A stretch of DNA of 64,000 nucleotides from Desulfovibrio desulfuricans (GCA_015062205.1 SUVB01000037.1:40696-104695); one strand, 5' to 3'; positions 8,013 through 16,954 are shown, numbered from the stretch's first letter. A program made the numbers and translations. The notes: generated by a model from the letters alone, not told the origin.

Positions 8013-10130
8013 TCAGGCGGCGGAAACGACGCCCACGGACTGCAACCGGATATCGGGCGGAATTTCCGCCTGGGAGATGACGGGCACCGTGGGCAGGAAG
8101 CGGGTGACAATCTGGGCCAGATGCGGGCGGATGAGCGGCGTGACCAGCAGCACGGGCTGGCCGTCGGTATTGAGCGCGTTGTCCACGGCAGTGCTGAGGT
8201 TGTTCACCAGGCGCTGGGCCGCCGCGGGATTGAGGGAGAGGAATGTCACGCCGTTGTCGGCCTGGCGTATGCCCTCCTGCACCATGCGTTCGGCGTCGGG
8301 GGCGAGCGTCAGCACGGGCAGCGTGCCCTGGCTGTCCAGATAGGGGCGCACGATGGAGCGCGCCAGCTTTTCGCGCACATATTCGGCCAGTGTTTCTGGA
8401 TTTTTGACGGTGGCGCCGAAATCGCCCAGCGTCTCCACGATGGTCAGCATGTCGCGGATGCCCACGTTCTCGCGCACGAGAATCTGCAGCACTTTCTGGA
8501 TGACGCCCAGGGGCAGCACGCCGGGCACCAGGTCTTCCACGGCCTTGGGCGCGTGCTTGCCCAGCGTGTCCAGCAGGCCTTGCACGGCCTGCCTGTCCAG
8601 GAAGTCGGATAAATGACGCTTGAATACTTCCGTCAGATGCGTGGCGATGACCGTGGCCGGATCCACCACGGTGTAGCCTGCCAGCATGGCTTCCTCGCGC
8701 TGGCTGTCGGGTATCCACAGGGCCGGCAGGTTGAAGGCCGGCTCGCGCGTTTCGATGCCGTTGATTCTGGTGGTCACGTTGCCGGGGTCCATGGCCAGGA
8801 AGTGGTCCACCAGAATTTCCGCCGAGGCCACCTGGTTGCCCTTGATGAGCAGGGAATACTGGCCGGGCTTGAGCTGGAGGTTGTCGCGCAGGTGCAGGGA
8901 GGGGATGACCACGCCCATATCCAGGGCGAACTGCCGGCGTATGGAGCGGATGCGGGCCAGCAGGTTGCCGCTCTGTTCCTCATCCACGAGGGGGATGAGG
9001 CCGTAGCCCACTTCCAGCTCCAGCGTGTCCAAGGGCAGCAGGGCCTGCACTTCCTCTGGGCTGTCGGCCGTGCCGGAAGAGGACTTGCCGCCCCCACCGC
9101 CCTTCTTTGGGGAGGTTCCGCCCTTGCCGTCCGCATTTTCTTCCTCATTCCTGGCCGTCAGGCGGGAGGCGGTGAAGATGGCCGCCGCCAGCAGCAGGAA
9201 GGGGATGGTGGGCAGGCCGGGCACCAGGGCAAAGAGCAGCAGCACGGCCGAAACCATGCGCAGCGCGCGGGTGTTGAACGTGAGCTGGGCCAGAAATTCC
9301 TCGCCCATCTTGGCTTCGGCGGCGGCGCGCGAAACCAGCAGGCCCGTGCCCGTGGAGACGATGATGGACGGGATGGTGGAAACGAGCCCGTCGCCGATGG
9401 TCAGCAGCGAGTACGTGGTCAGGGCGGAGTTCCAGTCCATGTCCTTCTGCACCACGCCGATGATGATGCCGCCCACCAGGTTCACCAGCGTGATGAACAT
9501 GCCGGCGTTCACGTCGCCCGAGACGAATTTGCACGCGCCGTCCATGGCTCCGTAGAAGTCGGCCTCCTTGCGCAGGCCGGCACGGCGGGCGTTGGCCTCT
9601 TCCTCGTCGATGAGGCCCGCGTTGAGATCCGCCTCAATGGCCATCTGCTTGCCCGGCATGGCGTCCAGGGTGAAGCGGGCGGCCACTTCGGCGATGCGCG
9701 TGGTGCCCGCCGTGATAACGACCTTGTTCAGGATGAACAGGATCATGAAAATGACGCCGCCCACCACATAGCTGCCGCCCACGACGAACTGGCCGAAGGC
9801 CATGATGACGTCGCCCGCAGCGGCGGGCCCGGCGCTGCCGTTGAGCAGGATAAGGCGCGTGGAGGCCACGTTGAGGGCCAGGCGCAGCAATGTTGTCACC
9901 AGCAGCAGGGAGGGAAAGATGGTGAATTCCAGCGGCGAGGTCATGAACATGGTGGTGATGAGCACCATGAGGGAAATGGAGATGCTCACGCAGAGCATGG
10001 TGTCCATGAAAAAGGTGGGCAGGGGCACCAGCATGACGAACAGGATGATGACCACGCCCGCGGCGAGGAAGGCGTCGCCGTGCCTGGCGAAACGGCCATA
10101 GTCCAGTTTGGGTATTACTGCGCCTGCCAT
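8013..10130 (-). CDS. flhA: flagellar export gate protein FlhA
   Basis: The major membrane component of the flagellar type III export gate, 705 residues. The N-terminal half (about 20-320) holds the membrane helices and the FHIPEP signature region (RLALNVASTRLIL). A Gly/Lys-rich linker (GGTSPKKGGGGG) at about 335-355 leads to the cytoplasmic domain that docks export chaperones (about 370-700). The family-conserved GYGLIPLVDE segment opens that domain. GAGG precedes the ATG. It is 85 bases downstream of flhB and ends at a strong terminator. Confidence 0.96.
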   Translation of the reverse strand: MAGAVIPKLDYGRFARHGDAFLAAGVVIILFVMLVPLPTFFMDTMLCVSISISLMVLITTMFMTSPLEFTIFPSLLLVTTLLRLALNVASTRLILLNGSAGPAAAGDVIMAFGQFVVGGSYVVGGVIFMILFILNKVVITAGTTRIAEVAARFTLDAMPGKQMAIEADLNAGLIDEEEANARRAGLRKEADFYGAMDGACKFVSGDVNAGMFITLVNLVGGIIIGVVQKDMDWNSALTTYSLLTIGDGLVSTIPSIIVSTGTGLLVSRAAAEAKMGEEFLAQLTFNTRALRMVSAVLLLFALVPGLPTIPFLLLAAAIFTASRLTARNEEENADGKGGTSPKKGGGGGKSSSGTADSPEEVQALLPLDTLELEVGYGLIPLVDEEQSGNLLARIRSIRRQFALDMGVVIPSLHLRDNLQLKPGQYSLLIKGNQVASAEILVDHFLAMDPGNVTTRINGIETREPAFNLPALWIPDSQREEAMLAGYTVVDPATVIATHLTEVFKRHLSDFLDRQAVQGLLDTLGKHAPKAVEDLVPGVLPLGVIQKVLQILVRENVGIRDMLTIVETLGDFGATVKNPETLAEYVREKLARSIVRPYLDSQGTLPVLTLAPDAERMVQEGIRQADNGVTFLSLNPAAAQRLVNNLSTAVDNALNTDGQPVLLVTPLIRPHLAQIVTRFLPTVPVISQAEIPPDIRLQSVGVVSAA

Positions 10131-10215
10131 TGTTGCGACACCTCGTTGCGTTGATCCTCGCGCCGTGGAGAGGACGAAGGGGCGCGGGCTTCAGGCCCGC
10201 GCGCCGTCCGCCCCG

Positions 10216-11298
10216 TCAGCGGGCCGCGTTGGCCCTGGGCTTGAGCTTCCAGATGCTGGCCAGTACGGCTGCAACTGCTTTGTACAGTTCTTCGGGAATC
10301 ATGTCACCCACTTCCGTAGACTTGTACAGGGCTCGCGCCAGGGGCACGTTTTCGCGGATGGGCACACGGTTTTCGCGGGCGATTTCCTTGATCTTTTCGG
10401 CCAGATGGTCCGCGCCCTTGGCCAGCACCACCGGGGCCGGGGCCTCTGTGGCGTTGTAGCGCAGGGCCACGGCAATATGCGTGGGGTTGGTGACCACCAC
10501 GTCCGCCTTGGGCACGTCGGCCAGCATGCGCTTGGCCATGATCTGCATCATCTTCTGCTTCTGCTGGCCCTTGATTACGGGGTCGCCTTCGGCGTTTTTG
10601 CGTTCGTCCTTGACCTCGTCCTTGGTCATCTTCATGCCTTCCTTGTAGGCATAGCGCGATTGCCAGACGTCAAAGGCGGCGATGGCCAGCAGGGGCATGA
10701 GCGCGTAGCAGACCAGCCTGAAGCCCGCCTGCAGCATGTAAGCGGCCACGCCTTCGGTGGTGGCGTAGTACATGGGCAGGAAGTTTTCGTGCTGCTGGTA
10801 GATGAACCAGCCGGGCACAACGGCCAGAATGATGGAGAAAAGCAGGCTCTTGATGACGCGCAGGACGGTCATGGGCGAGAACATCATCTGCTTGATGCCC
10901 TTGATGATGTTGAAGCGCTGCAGCTTGGGCTTGAACACCTTGGTCGTCCACAGCTTGCCCACCTGCAGGCGCTGCGCCAGCCAGCCCAGAAAGGCCAGGA
11001 GCAGCAGGATGGGCATGATGATGCGGCAGAGCTCCCATGTCAGGTCGATGCTCAGGCTGTAGACGTTCTGCGGGTTGGGCTCAAATTCCCACGAATGGCT
11101 GAGGAAGTGGCGGAAAATCTGCTTGATGTCCTCGCTCATGGGGCCGATCCAGGCGTAGAGAATGGACATGCCGCCCAACAGGCTGACGGCCTTGCCCAAT
11201 TCCTGCGACTTGGGAACGTTGCCTTCCTGGCGCTGCTTGTTGACCTGCTTCGGAGTGGCTTCTTCCGTTCTGCTGGGATCCTGCTGCTTGCCGAACAT
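10216..11298 (-). CDS. flhB: flagellar export switch protein FlhB
   Basis: Controls substrate-specificity switching of flagellar export. The 360-residue protein has four membrane helices (about 35-210) and a cytoplasmic domain with the self-cleavage motif N271-P-T-H274, where cleavage occurs between Asn and Pro. The N-terminal TEEATPKQVNKQRQEG is typical of the family. It starts 124 bases after tyrA on the same strand; a sigma-54 type promoter in that gap argues for separate transcription. fliR, often the neighbour of flhB, is not in the window. Confidence 0.96.
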   Translation of the reverse strand: MFGKQQDPSRTEEATPKQVNKQRQEGNVPKSQELGKAVSLLGGMSILYAWIGPMSEDIKQIFRHFLSHSWEFEPNPQNVYSLSIDLTWELCRIIMPILLLLAFLGWLAQRLQVGKLWTTKVFKPKLQRFNIIKGIKQMMFSPMTVLRVIKSLLFSIILAVVPGWFIYQQHENFLPMYYATTEGVAAYMLQAGFRLVCYALMPLLAIAAFDVWQSRYAYKEGMKMTKDEVKDERKNAEGDPVIKGQQKQKMMQIMAKRMLADVPKADVVVTNPTHIAVALRYNATEAPAPVVLAKGADHLAEKIKEIARENRVPIRENVPLARALYKSTEVGDMIPEELYKAVAAVLASIWKLKPRANAAR

Positions 11299-11350
11299 CT
11301 GTTCCCCGCCGTTGGTTATTTGGCGCGGTCGTGCGCCTGCGGGAGATAAA

Positions 11351-11366
11351 GCAAGAATCGTGCCTC
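11351..11366 (-). promoter_or_regulatory. sigma-54 (-24/-12) promoter for flhB-flhA
   Basis: On the minus strand GGCACGATTCTTGC has GG at 11363-11364 and GC at 11351-11352 with exactly ten bases between, and both core boxes (GGCAC and TTGC) match the RpoN consensus. Transcription would begin near 11340, about 40 bases before the flhB ATG. It lies inside the tyrA-flhB gap. Confidence 0.68.
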
Positions 11367-11422
11367 ACAGGAGAATCGTCGGCCGCAGCGGTGGAACAGG
11401 ACTGTTCCGCGGCTGCGCCGGA

Positions 11423-12259
11423 TCAGCTATTGCCGCCTTCGTCTTCCCACCACCAGCGGGCAAGCCGGCAGAGCAGGTCGATATCGCCCGCGGCGGCCAG
11501 GGAGAGCATCCGGCGGTAGCGGCGCACAGCTGCGGCGCTGTGGGGATTGGCCTCGAACAGCCCGGCAAACATGCGCGCGTCTTCGGTGAGCATCTTTCGG
11601 GACGCGTCCAGGCGGCGGCGAAACGAGGGCGTGAGAAAGGGCAGCAGCTCTTTGTGCCCGGCCAGCAGGGCGAAGTAGGCCAGACTGGTGATGAAATTCA
11701 TGTTCTGGATGCAGGCCATCGCCTTGTCGTGTTCTTCGGCGTCGGCAAAAAACACGCGGCAGCCCAGGGCCGTGAAAAAGCCCGTCGCAAGGGCGGTGTG
11801 GCGCGGCCCTGCCCGTCTGCCGGGCACGATGGTCACGGGCTGGTCCGCCTGCGGGTCCGGGTTGGGGCCGAACAGGGGATGCGTGCCCACTACCGGGCCG
11901 GGCCAGAGTTCCTCCATCTGCCGCAGGGGGATTTCCTTCACTGAGGTGATGTCGGCCAGCACCGCCGCGGCGGGCAGATGCGCGCAGACCTTGGCTGTGA
12001 CCTCGCGGAACACGGCGGCGGGCACGCAGACAAGGGCCAGTTCGGCGTCGGCGCAGGCCGGGGCCAGCGTTTGCGCCGTGAGGGGCGTGTCGACGCCAGC
12101 CACGGCAAGCCCTGCATTGCGGGCGCGGCCCAGCAGCATGGAGCCCATGCGCCCGCGCGCGCCCACAATGACGGTCTTGACGGGGCGCAGCGGCGTCTGT
12201 GCCGCCTCGCCGCTGCAGGCGTCGGCGGCTGTGTCCTGCCGTTGGCGTCGCGCGCTCAT
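11423..12259 (-). CDS. tyrA: prephenate dehydrogenase
   Basis: Oxidises prephenate to 4-hydroxyphenylpyruvate in tyrosine synthesis. The 278-residue protein has a Rossmann start with a modified glycine motif (VIVGARGRMGSML), then the family segments TSVKEIPLRQM and GTHPLFGP, with a catalytic-type His in the latter. No chorismate mutase or ACT domain is fused to it; that activity is in PheA next door. The ATG overlaps the aroA stop (ATGA), so translation is coupled. It is the last gene of the aromatic operon. Confidence 0.88.
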   Translation of the reverse strand: MSARRQRQDTAADACSGEAAQTPLRPVKTVIVGARGRMGSMLLGRARNAGLAVAGVDTPLTAQTLAPACADAELALVCVPAAVFREVTAKVCAHLPAAAVLADITSVKEIPLRQMEELWPGPVVGTHPLFGPNPDPQADQPVTIVPGRRAGPRHTALATGFFTALGCRVFFADAEEHDKAMACIQNMNFITSLAYFALLAGHKELLPFLTPSFRRRLDASRKMLTEDARMFAGLFEANPHSAAAVRRYRRMLSLAAAGDIDLLCRLARWWWEDEGGNS

Positions 12260-13683
12260 GCCAGCCGCTCCCAGACCTGCCAGAACTGCGGGAAGGATTT
12301 GGCCACCACGGCATTGTCATCCAGCCGTTCCCGCACATGCAGGCCCGGCTGGCGCAACTCCAGCAGCGCCAGCGACATGGCGATGCGGTGATCGTTATGG
12401 GCGCAGAGCTGCACGCCGTCGGGCAGGCGGGGGCGGTCAGGCTTGCCGCTGCCGCGTCCGGCCAGGCCGTTGACAAGCAGGCCGTCGGACAGCCGGTCCA
12501 CGGTGACGCCCGCCTTGGCCAGTTCCGTGGCCGGGGCGTCGATGCGGTCCGATTCCTTGTAGCGCAGATGCGCCACATTGCGGATGTGCGTGGAACCCTG
12601 CGCCGAGGCGGCCAGCACGGCCACGGTGGGCACGAGGTCGGGGCAGCCGCCCATGTCCAGTTCCACGCCGTGCAGGGCGGAGGGATACACGGTGACATTG
12701 TCGGCCTGCACGTCCACGCGCGCTCCCATGCGTTCCAGAATGTTCAGGATGGCGCGGTCCCCCTGCAGGGAATCGGCCCGCAGCCCCCGCACGCAGACCG
12801 GCCGCCGCCCCAGCGCGCCCGCCGCCAGCAGGTATGAGGCTCCGGACCAGTCGCCCTCCACCGTGTAGTCGCCTGCGCGGTACACGCCGGGATGCACGCG
12901 CACGCGCAGGCAGCCGGGAGCGGCCTCGCGCAGCTCGCGCCAGCCGCCGAGCGGCAGGAGAGTCCAGGGGGCGCTTTCGTGCGGGCGCGTCAGCACATCA
13001 AAGCCGATGCCGAAATCCGTGAGGCATTGCAGGGTCAGCCCCACATAGGGCCAGGAGACGGCCTTCCTGCCGCACAGGGTGGCGGTGAGCGGCGCGCGCC
13101 CCAGGGGGGCGGCCAGCAGCAGGCCGGAAAAATACTGGCTTGAGATATCCATGCCCAGTTGCACTTCGCCGCCGCAGCGCGTGGGGTCCAGCCCCTCTGT
13201 CCGCAGCAGCAGGGGGGGGCAGCCGGGTCGGCCCTCAAAGGTCACGGCGGCGCCGAGCCGGGCCAGGGCGTCCGTCAGTTCGCCGATGGGGCGTTCGTGC
13301 ATGCGGCCTGCCCCGTGGATGCGGAACACGCCTTCCCCCGCGGCCAGCACGGCGGTGAGCAGGCGGCAGGTGGTGCCTGACTCGCCCACGTCGCAGGCGA
13401 GGGGGGCTGCAACCGTGCCGCCGCGCGGTCTGCCGTTCATGCCGACAACGCGCCATGCGCCGGATTCCGGCGTGCTTTGCGGCAGGGCTTCCAGCGTCGC
13501 CCCGGCGGCGGTCAGCACGGCGCGGGTGCGCGCGAGGTCGGCGCTTTCCAGCGTGTGGCGCACTGTGGAAACGCCCTGCGCCAGGGCCGCGCCCATAAGA
13601 TAGCGGTGGGAGACGGACTTGGAGGCGGGCGCCGTGACCACGGCCGCCGGGCGCGCCTCAACGGAAATGTCGCTGCTGTTCAT
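12256..13683 (-). CDS. aroA: 3-phosphoshikimate 1-carboxyvinyltransferase (EPSP synthase)
   Basis: Transfers enolpyruvyl from PEP to shikimate-3-phosphate. The 475-residue protein shows the substrate-binding start (PASKSVSHRYLMGAAL), the PEP-site motif DVGESGTTCRLLTA and the ERPIGELTDAL segment. It is slightly longer than the ~430-residue E. coli enzyme. Both ends overlap neighbours by four bases (pheA stop and tyrA start), marking a tightly coupled operon. Confidence 0.94.
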   Translation of the reverse strand: MNSSDISVEARPAAVVTAPASKSVSHRYLMGAALAQGVSTVRHTLESADLARTRAVLTAAGATLEALPQSTPESGAWRVVGMNGRPRGGTVAAPLACDVGESGTTCRLLTAVLAAGEGVFRIHGAGRMHERPIGELTDALARLGAAVTFEGRPGCPPLLLRTEGLDPTRCGGEVQLGMDISSQYFSGLLLAAPLGRAPLTATLCGRKAVSWPYVGLTLQCLTDFGIGFDVLTRPHESAPWTLLPLGGWRELREAAPGCLRVRVHPGVYRAGDYTVEGDWSGASYLLAAGALGRRPVCVRGLRADSLQGDRAILNILERMGARVDVQADNVTVYPSALHGVELDMGGCPDLVPTVAVLAASAQGSTHIRNVAHLRYKESDRIDAPATELAKAGVTVDRLSDGLLVNGLAGRGSGKPDRPRLPDGVQLCAHNDHRIAMSLALLELRQPGLHVRERLDDNAVVAKSFPQFWQVWERLA

Positions 13684-14882
13684 GCGTCGTTGGACTCCGT
13701 GTCTTGCAAATCAAGTCGATCGAGCTGCGGCCCGGTGGGATAGCTGCCCAGAATGCGGAAGCTTGTACAGACCTCGCGCAGTTCCTCCATCAGGGGTTCG
13801 TAGCGCGCGTCTTCCAGGTCGCTCTCCACATCGGCGAAGAAGACGTACTTCCAGCACTGCCCGCGCATGGGGCGGGATTCCAGCTTGCGCATGTTGACGC
13901 CGTTGTCCGCCAGCAGGTCCAGCACGCGGGAGAGCGCGCCTGCCTTGTCCGCCGTGGTGAACAGCAGCGAGGTTTTGTCCGCCCCCGTATGCCCGGGCCT
14001 GGGACCGGGCTGCGGTCCCGCGGCCCTGGCGCTGCGGGAACTGCCCGGGCCGATGATGACGAAGCGCGTCCAGTTGCCCGGCTCATCCTCAATGCGGCGG
14101 GCCAGCACGGAGAGCCCGGCGATGTCGGCCAGCCGGCTGTGGCCGATGGCTGCCGCATCCTCCTGCCCGGCGGCGCGCCGGGCGGCGGCCGCTGTGGATT
14201 CCACGGGGATGAGGGCCGCGCCGGGCAGATGCGTGCGCAGCCAGCCGCCGCACTGGGCCAGGGGCTGCGGATGCGAATAGACGGTGCGCACATGGGCCAG
14301 CGAGGGGGCGTTGCTCAGCAGGCAGTGCGAGATGCGCGAGAAGAGTTCCGCCTGGATGTAGACATCGTGCCTGAGAAAGAGGTCAAAGCTCACGCCTACG
14401 GTGCCCTGCAGGGAATTTTCCAGCGGAACCACGCCCAGTTCGCACTGGCCTCCGGCCACTTCCTCGAAAACTCGGGCGATGTCGCTGCAGGGGCGGAAGT
14501 GCGCCGCGTGCCCCAGGTATTCCACGCCCGCGAAATAGGAGAAGGTGCCCTCCGGGCCGAGGTAGGCCACATTCTGCGGGCGTTGCAGAGCGCGGGAGGA
14601 GGAGAGGATTTCACGCCAGACGGCGCGCAGGTGCTCCTCCGGCAGGGGGCCGGGATTGCGGGCCACGAGGTTGTCCAGCACTTCCTTCTCGCGCAGGGGC
14701 TTGAAAATGATGCCCGGCTCGCCCACCTTGATGCGGCCCACCTCCAGGCTCAGGGCCGCGCGGCGGTTGAGGATGCCGAGCAGCTCCGTGTCCGTGGCGT
14801 CGATTTCGCGGCGGATGGCGGCCAGGCGTTCGGCAGGGCCGGACGGCGCGGCGTCCGGGTGCGATGGCGTGCGTGCGTCCAT
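13680..14882 (-). CDS. pheA: bifunctional chorismate mutase / prephenate dehydratase
   Basis: Converts chorismate to prephenate and then to phenylpyruvate. Three domains are visible in 400 residues: an AroQ-type chorismate mutase (about 18-100), prephenate dehydratase starting at YLGPEGTFSY and containing the catalytic TRFVIIG motif (about 104-290), and an ACT domain (about 308-385) with the ESRP motif that binds Phe for feedback inhibition. It starts two bases after the DHQ synthase gene and overlaps aroA. Confidence 0.95.
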   Translation of the reverse strand: MDARTPSHPDAAPSGPAERLAAIRREIDATDTELLGILNRRAALSLEVGRIKVGEPGIIFKPLREKEVLDNLVARNPGPLPEEHLRAVWREILSSSRALQRPQNVAYLGPEGTFSYFAGVEYLGHAAHFRPCSDIARVFEEVAGGQCELGVVPLENSLQGTVGVSFDLFLRHDVYIQAELFSRISHCLLSNAPSLAHVRTVYSHPQPLAQCGGWLRTHLPGAALIPVESTAAAARRAAGQEDAAAIGHSRLADIAGLSVLARRIEDEPGNWTRFVIIGPGSSRSARAAGPQPGPRPGHTGADKTSLLFTTADKAGALSRVLDLLADNGVNMRKLESRPMRGQCWKYVFFADVESDLEDARYEPLMEELREVCTSFRILGSYPTGPQLDRLDLQDTESNDA

Positions 14883-14884
14883 GC

Positions 14885-15868
14885 TCAGTTCTCCCGAATG
14901 TCTTCCTTGATGCGCATGCCGAAGTGGCGTCCGGCCTCGTCCAGGCGGCAGAGCACCGTATCGCCGGGCTTGAGGGTCACCACGCTCAACGGCTCGCCGC
15001 CGGGCGCGGTCAGGCGGATGGTTTCGGCGTTCTGCAAAAAGACCGCGCCGGTCTTCAGGCCTTCCTCCGTCTCCGCCTGCGCCTCAATGAGCAGCATGGG
15101 GCGCACCTCGATTTTCACGCGGCCCAGCGTGGCCACGCTTGCCTGCCCGTCGGCGTCCACGATGAGCACTTCCTGCCCGGCCCTGAACTCGCCGAGGTAG
15201 GTCGTCTTGTCGCCGGGCAGGCGCGCATAGGCGTGCACGGCCCCGGCATTGACGCGGAAGGGGCGGGCGGCCACATATTCATTGCGCTCGGTTTCGGCGT
15301 GCACCAGAAAGGTGAAGGCGCTGGAATTGCCCACCAGCATGCCCTGCCCCCTGTGCAGCAGGGAGAGCGTGTCGGCGCAGACGCGGTGCCCGAGCCCCAC
15401 AGGCTCCACGCGGGTGACCACGGCGGGCGTGAGTTCCTCATGTGCCCGCGCCACCTTGCACTGGGCCACAATCTGCTTGAGTCCGGCCACGGCGGCGCGG
15501 GGAACCACGATGCCCGCCACGCCGGTTTCAAGGATGCCGGCAGCCAGCCGGGCCTCGTCCAGCGTGCCCGCTTCGGCCAGCACATTGTCGCTCTGGGCCA
15601 GCAGGTTCTCCACGGGGATGACCTCCCAGCCGCGCGCCAGCACCACGTGTTCGCCGCCGCGCAGCCGTTCCAGCACATGGGCCTCGTCCTCCTTGGCGCG
15701 CAGCGCCATGAAGATCACGTCCTCGTCCGCCAGCACCGGGCAGCGGGAAAGCCCGGCCACCTGCGCCACATGTTCGCGCGGCACAATGACGCCGTCCACC
15801 CCGGACTCCAGCGCCAGCGTCACCTCGCCCTTGTCGAAGGGCACGCAGTGGAAATAGATGCGCGACAT
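14885..15868 (-). CDS. aroB': 3-dehydroquinate synthase II (archaeal type)
   Basis: Makes 3-dehydroquinate from 2-amino-3,7-dideoxy-D-threo-hept-6-ulosonate by oxidative deamination and cyclisation, replacing classical AroB. The 327-residue protein fits the DHQ synthase II family: VDGVIVP near the N-terminus, VEPVGLGHRVCADT and GMLVGNSSAFTFLVHAE in the centre, and NAGAVHAY. It is four bases after the ADH synthase gene, the usual partner in archaea and in sulfate-reducing deltaproteobacteria. No classical aroB or DAHP synthase is in the window. Confidence 0.92.
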   Translation of the reverse strand: MSRIYFHCVPFDKGEVTLALESGVDGVIVPREHVAQVAGLSRCPVLADEDVIFMALRAKEDEAHVLERLRGGEHVVLARGWEVIPVENLLAQSDNVLAEAGTLDEARLAAGILETGVAGIVVPRAAVAGLKQIVAQCKVARAHEELTPAVVTRVEPVGLGHRVCADTLSLLHRGQGMLVGNSSAFTFLVHAETERNEYVAARPFRVNAGAVHAYARLPGDKTTYLGEFRAGQEVLIVDADGQASVATLGRVKIEVRPMLLIEAQAETEEGLKTGAVFLQNAETIRLTAPGGEPLSVVTLKPGDTVLCRLDEAGRHFGMRIKEDIREN

Positions 15869-15872
15869 GCGT

Positions 15873-16670
15873 CTATTCCCCCACGATGCTCAGGGCTTCG
15901 TCCACCGTGGCGTTGCCGTGCACGATGGCGCGCAGGGCCTTGACCAGCTCCACCCGGCGGGGATGCTGGAACACGTTGCGGCCGATGGAAATGCCCGCGC
16001 CGCCCGCCTGGAGGGAATCGTAGACCATCTGCAGGATGTCGCGGGTGGAATCCATGCGCGGACCGCCGGCAATGACCACGGGCACGCAGCAGCAGGCCGT
16101 CACGTCGTTGAAGCTTTCCGGGTCGCCGGTGTAGGAAACCTTGACGATGTCCGCGCCCAGTTCCGCGCCCACGCGGGCGCAGTGGGCCACCATGTCCTTG
16201 GCGTAGCTGTCTTTGACCTGCGGGCCGCGCGCGTACATCATGGCCAGCAGCGGCACGCCCCAGTCGTCGCAGGAGGCGGCCACGCGCCCCAGATCGGCCA
16301 GCATGTGGCGCTCGTCCGGGTCGCCCAGGTTGACATGCACCGAGACGCAGTCCGCGCCGTGCTTGAGGGCCTCTTCCACCGTGCCCACCAGGGTCTTGGC
16401 GTTGCCGTTGGGCGTCAGGGCCGTGGAGGCCGAGAGGTGGATGATCAGGCCCACGTCGCTGCCCGCGCTGCGGTGGCCGCAACGCACAAGGCCCTTGTGC
16501 ATGAGCACGGCGTCCGCGCCGCCCTTGGCCATGTCGTTGACGGTCTCGCGCATGTCCATGAGGCCGTCCACCAGGCCCATGGTCACGCCGTGATCCATGG
16601 GCACGATGATGGTGCGGCCGTTTTCGCGGTTGATGATGCGTTCCAGACGGATTTGTTTGCCGAGGTACAT
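15873..16670 (-). CDS. aroA': 2-amino-3,7-dideoxy-D-threo-hept-6-ulosonate synthase (ADH synthase)
   Basis: A class I aldolase-like enzyme that starts the alternative aromatic pathway from 6-deoxy-5-ketofructose phosphate and aspartate semialdehyde. The 265-residue TIM barrel has PMDHGVT at residues 24-30 and the presumed Schiff-base lysine K177 in DIVKVSYTGDP. AAGGAG lies before the ATG. As first structural gene of the aromatic operon it stands behind the attenuator at 16740-16900. Fructose-bisphosphate aldolase class I is the close relative; the adjacent DHQ synthase II decides for ADH synthase. Confidence 0.9.
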   Translation of the reverse strand: MYLGKQIRLERIINRENGRTIIVPMDHGVTMGLVDGLMDMRETVNDMAKGGADAVLMHKGLVRCGHRSAGSDVGLIIHLSASTALTPNGNAKTLVGTVEEALKHGADCVSVHVNLGDPDERHMLADLGRVAASCDDWGVPLLAMMYARGPQVKDSYAKDMVAHCARVGAELGADIVKVSYTGDPESFNDVTACCCVPVVIAGGPRMDSTRDILQMVYDSLQAGGAGISIGRNVFQHPRRVELVKALRAIVHGNATVDEALSIVGE

Positions 16671-16739
16671 GGGGGCGCTCCTTTGGTCTTGCGGTATGGC
16701 TGTTTCCTGTCGGGCGGGGGGCGTCCCGGCGACCCGTAC

Positions 16740-16776
16740 AAAAAAAGGGCCGCCGGCGTGTCTGCCTGCGGCCCTT
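16740..16776 (-). terminator. attenuator terminator of the aromatic operon
   Basis: On the minus strand a hairpin with AAGGGCCGC and GCGGCCCTT arms (plus positions 16768-16776 and 16745-16753) is followed by a run of seven Ts. It lies between the leader peptide and the first operon gene, so it must be a conditional terminator rather than an operon end. Its 5' arm overlaps the antiterminator partner (16764-16773). Confidence 0.85.
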
Positions 16777-16795
16777 GAACTCCCGACGCTTGACG

Positions 16796-16900
16796 TCAGC
16801 GCAGTTCCCGACCACAGGCTCCGCTAAAATACGCAAAATAGAACCAGCTGCAAAAGCCGGCGGCGCAGGAGGAGGTGTGGTTGGAAAATATGCGTTGCAT
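16796..16900 (-). CDS. leader peptide of the aromatic amino acid operon
   Basis: A 34-codon open frame (ATG at 16900, TGA at 16796-16798) with an AAGGG ribosome-binding site. Residues 16-25 contain seven aromatic residues in ten, including SWFYFAYF with one Trp, four Phe and two Tyr counted from residue 16. RNA pairing segments fit classical attenuation. Segment 1 (16876-16884, CCAACCACA) can pair with segment 2 (16808-16816). Segment 2 (16810-16819, GCCTGTGGTC) can pair over ten positions, counting G-U, with segment 3 (16764-16773, GGCCGCAGGC). Segment 3 overlaps the 5' arm of the terminator. Stalling at the aromatic codons should free segment 2 and prevent termination. It is too short for normal gene calling. 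Confidence 0.82.
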   Translation of the reverse strand: MQRIFSNHTSSCAAGFCSWFYFAYFSGACGRELR

Positions 16901-16925
16901 GACGTTTCCCTTTTCTGTGCTGCTG

Positions 16926-16954
16926 ACGCTACGCAACTCCGCACAGCCTGTCAA
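16926..16954 (-). promoter_or_regulatory. sigma-70 promoter of the aromatic operon
   Basis: On the minus strand a perfect -35 box TTGACA (16949-16954) is followed after exactly 17 bases by TAGCGT (16926-16931), a weak -10. Transcription would start near 16919, about 20 bases before the leader peptide ATG and close to its ribosome-binding site. Confidence 0.6.
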
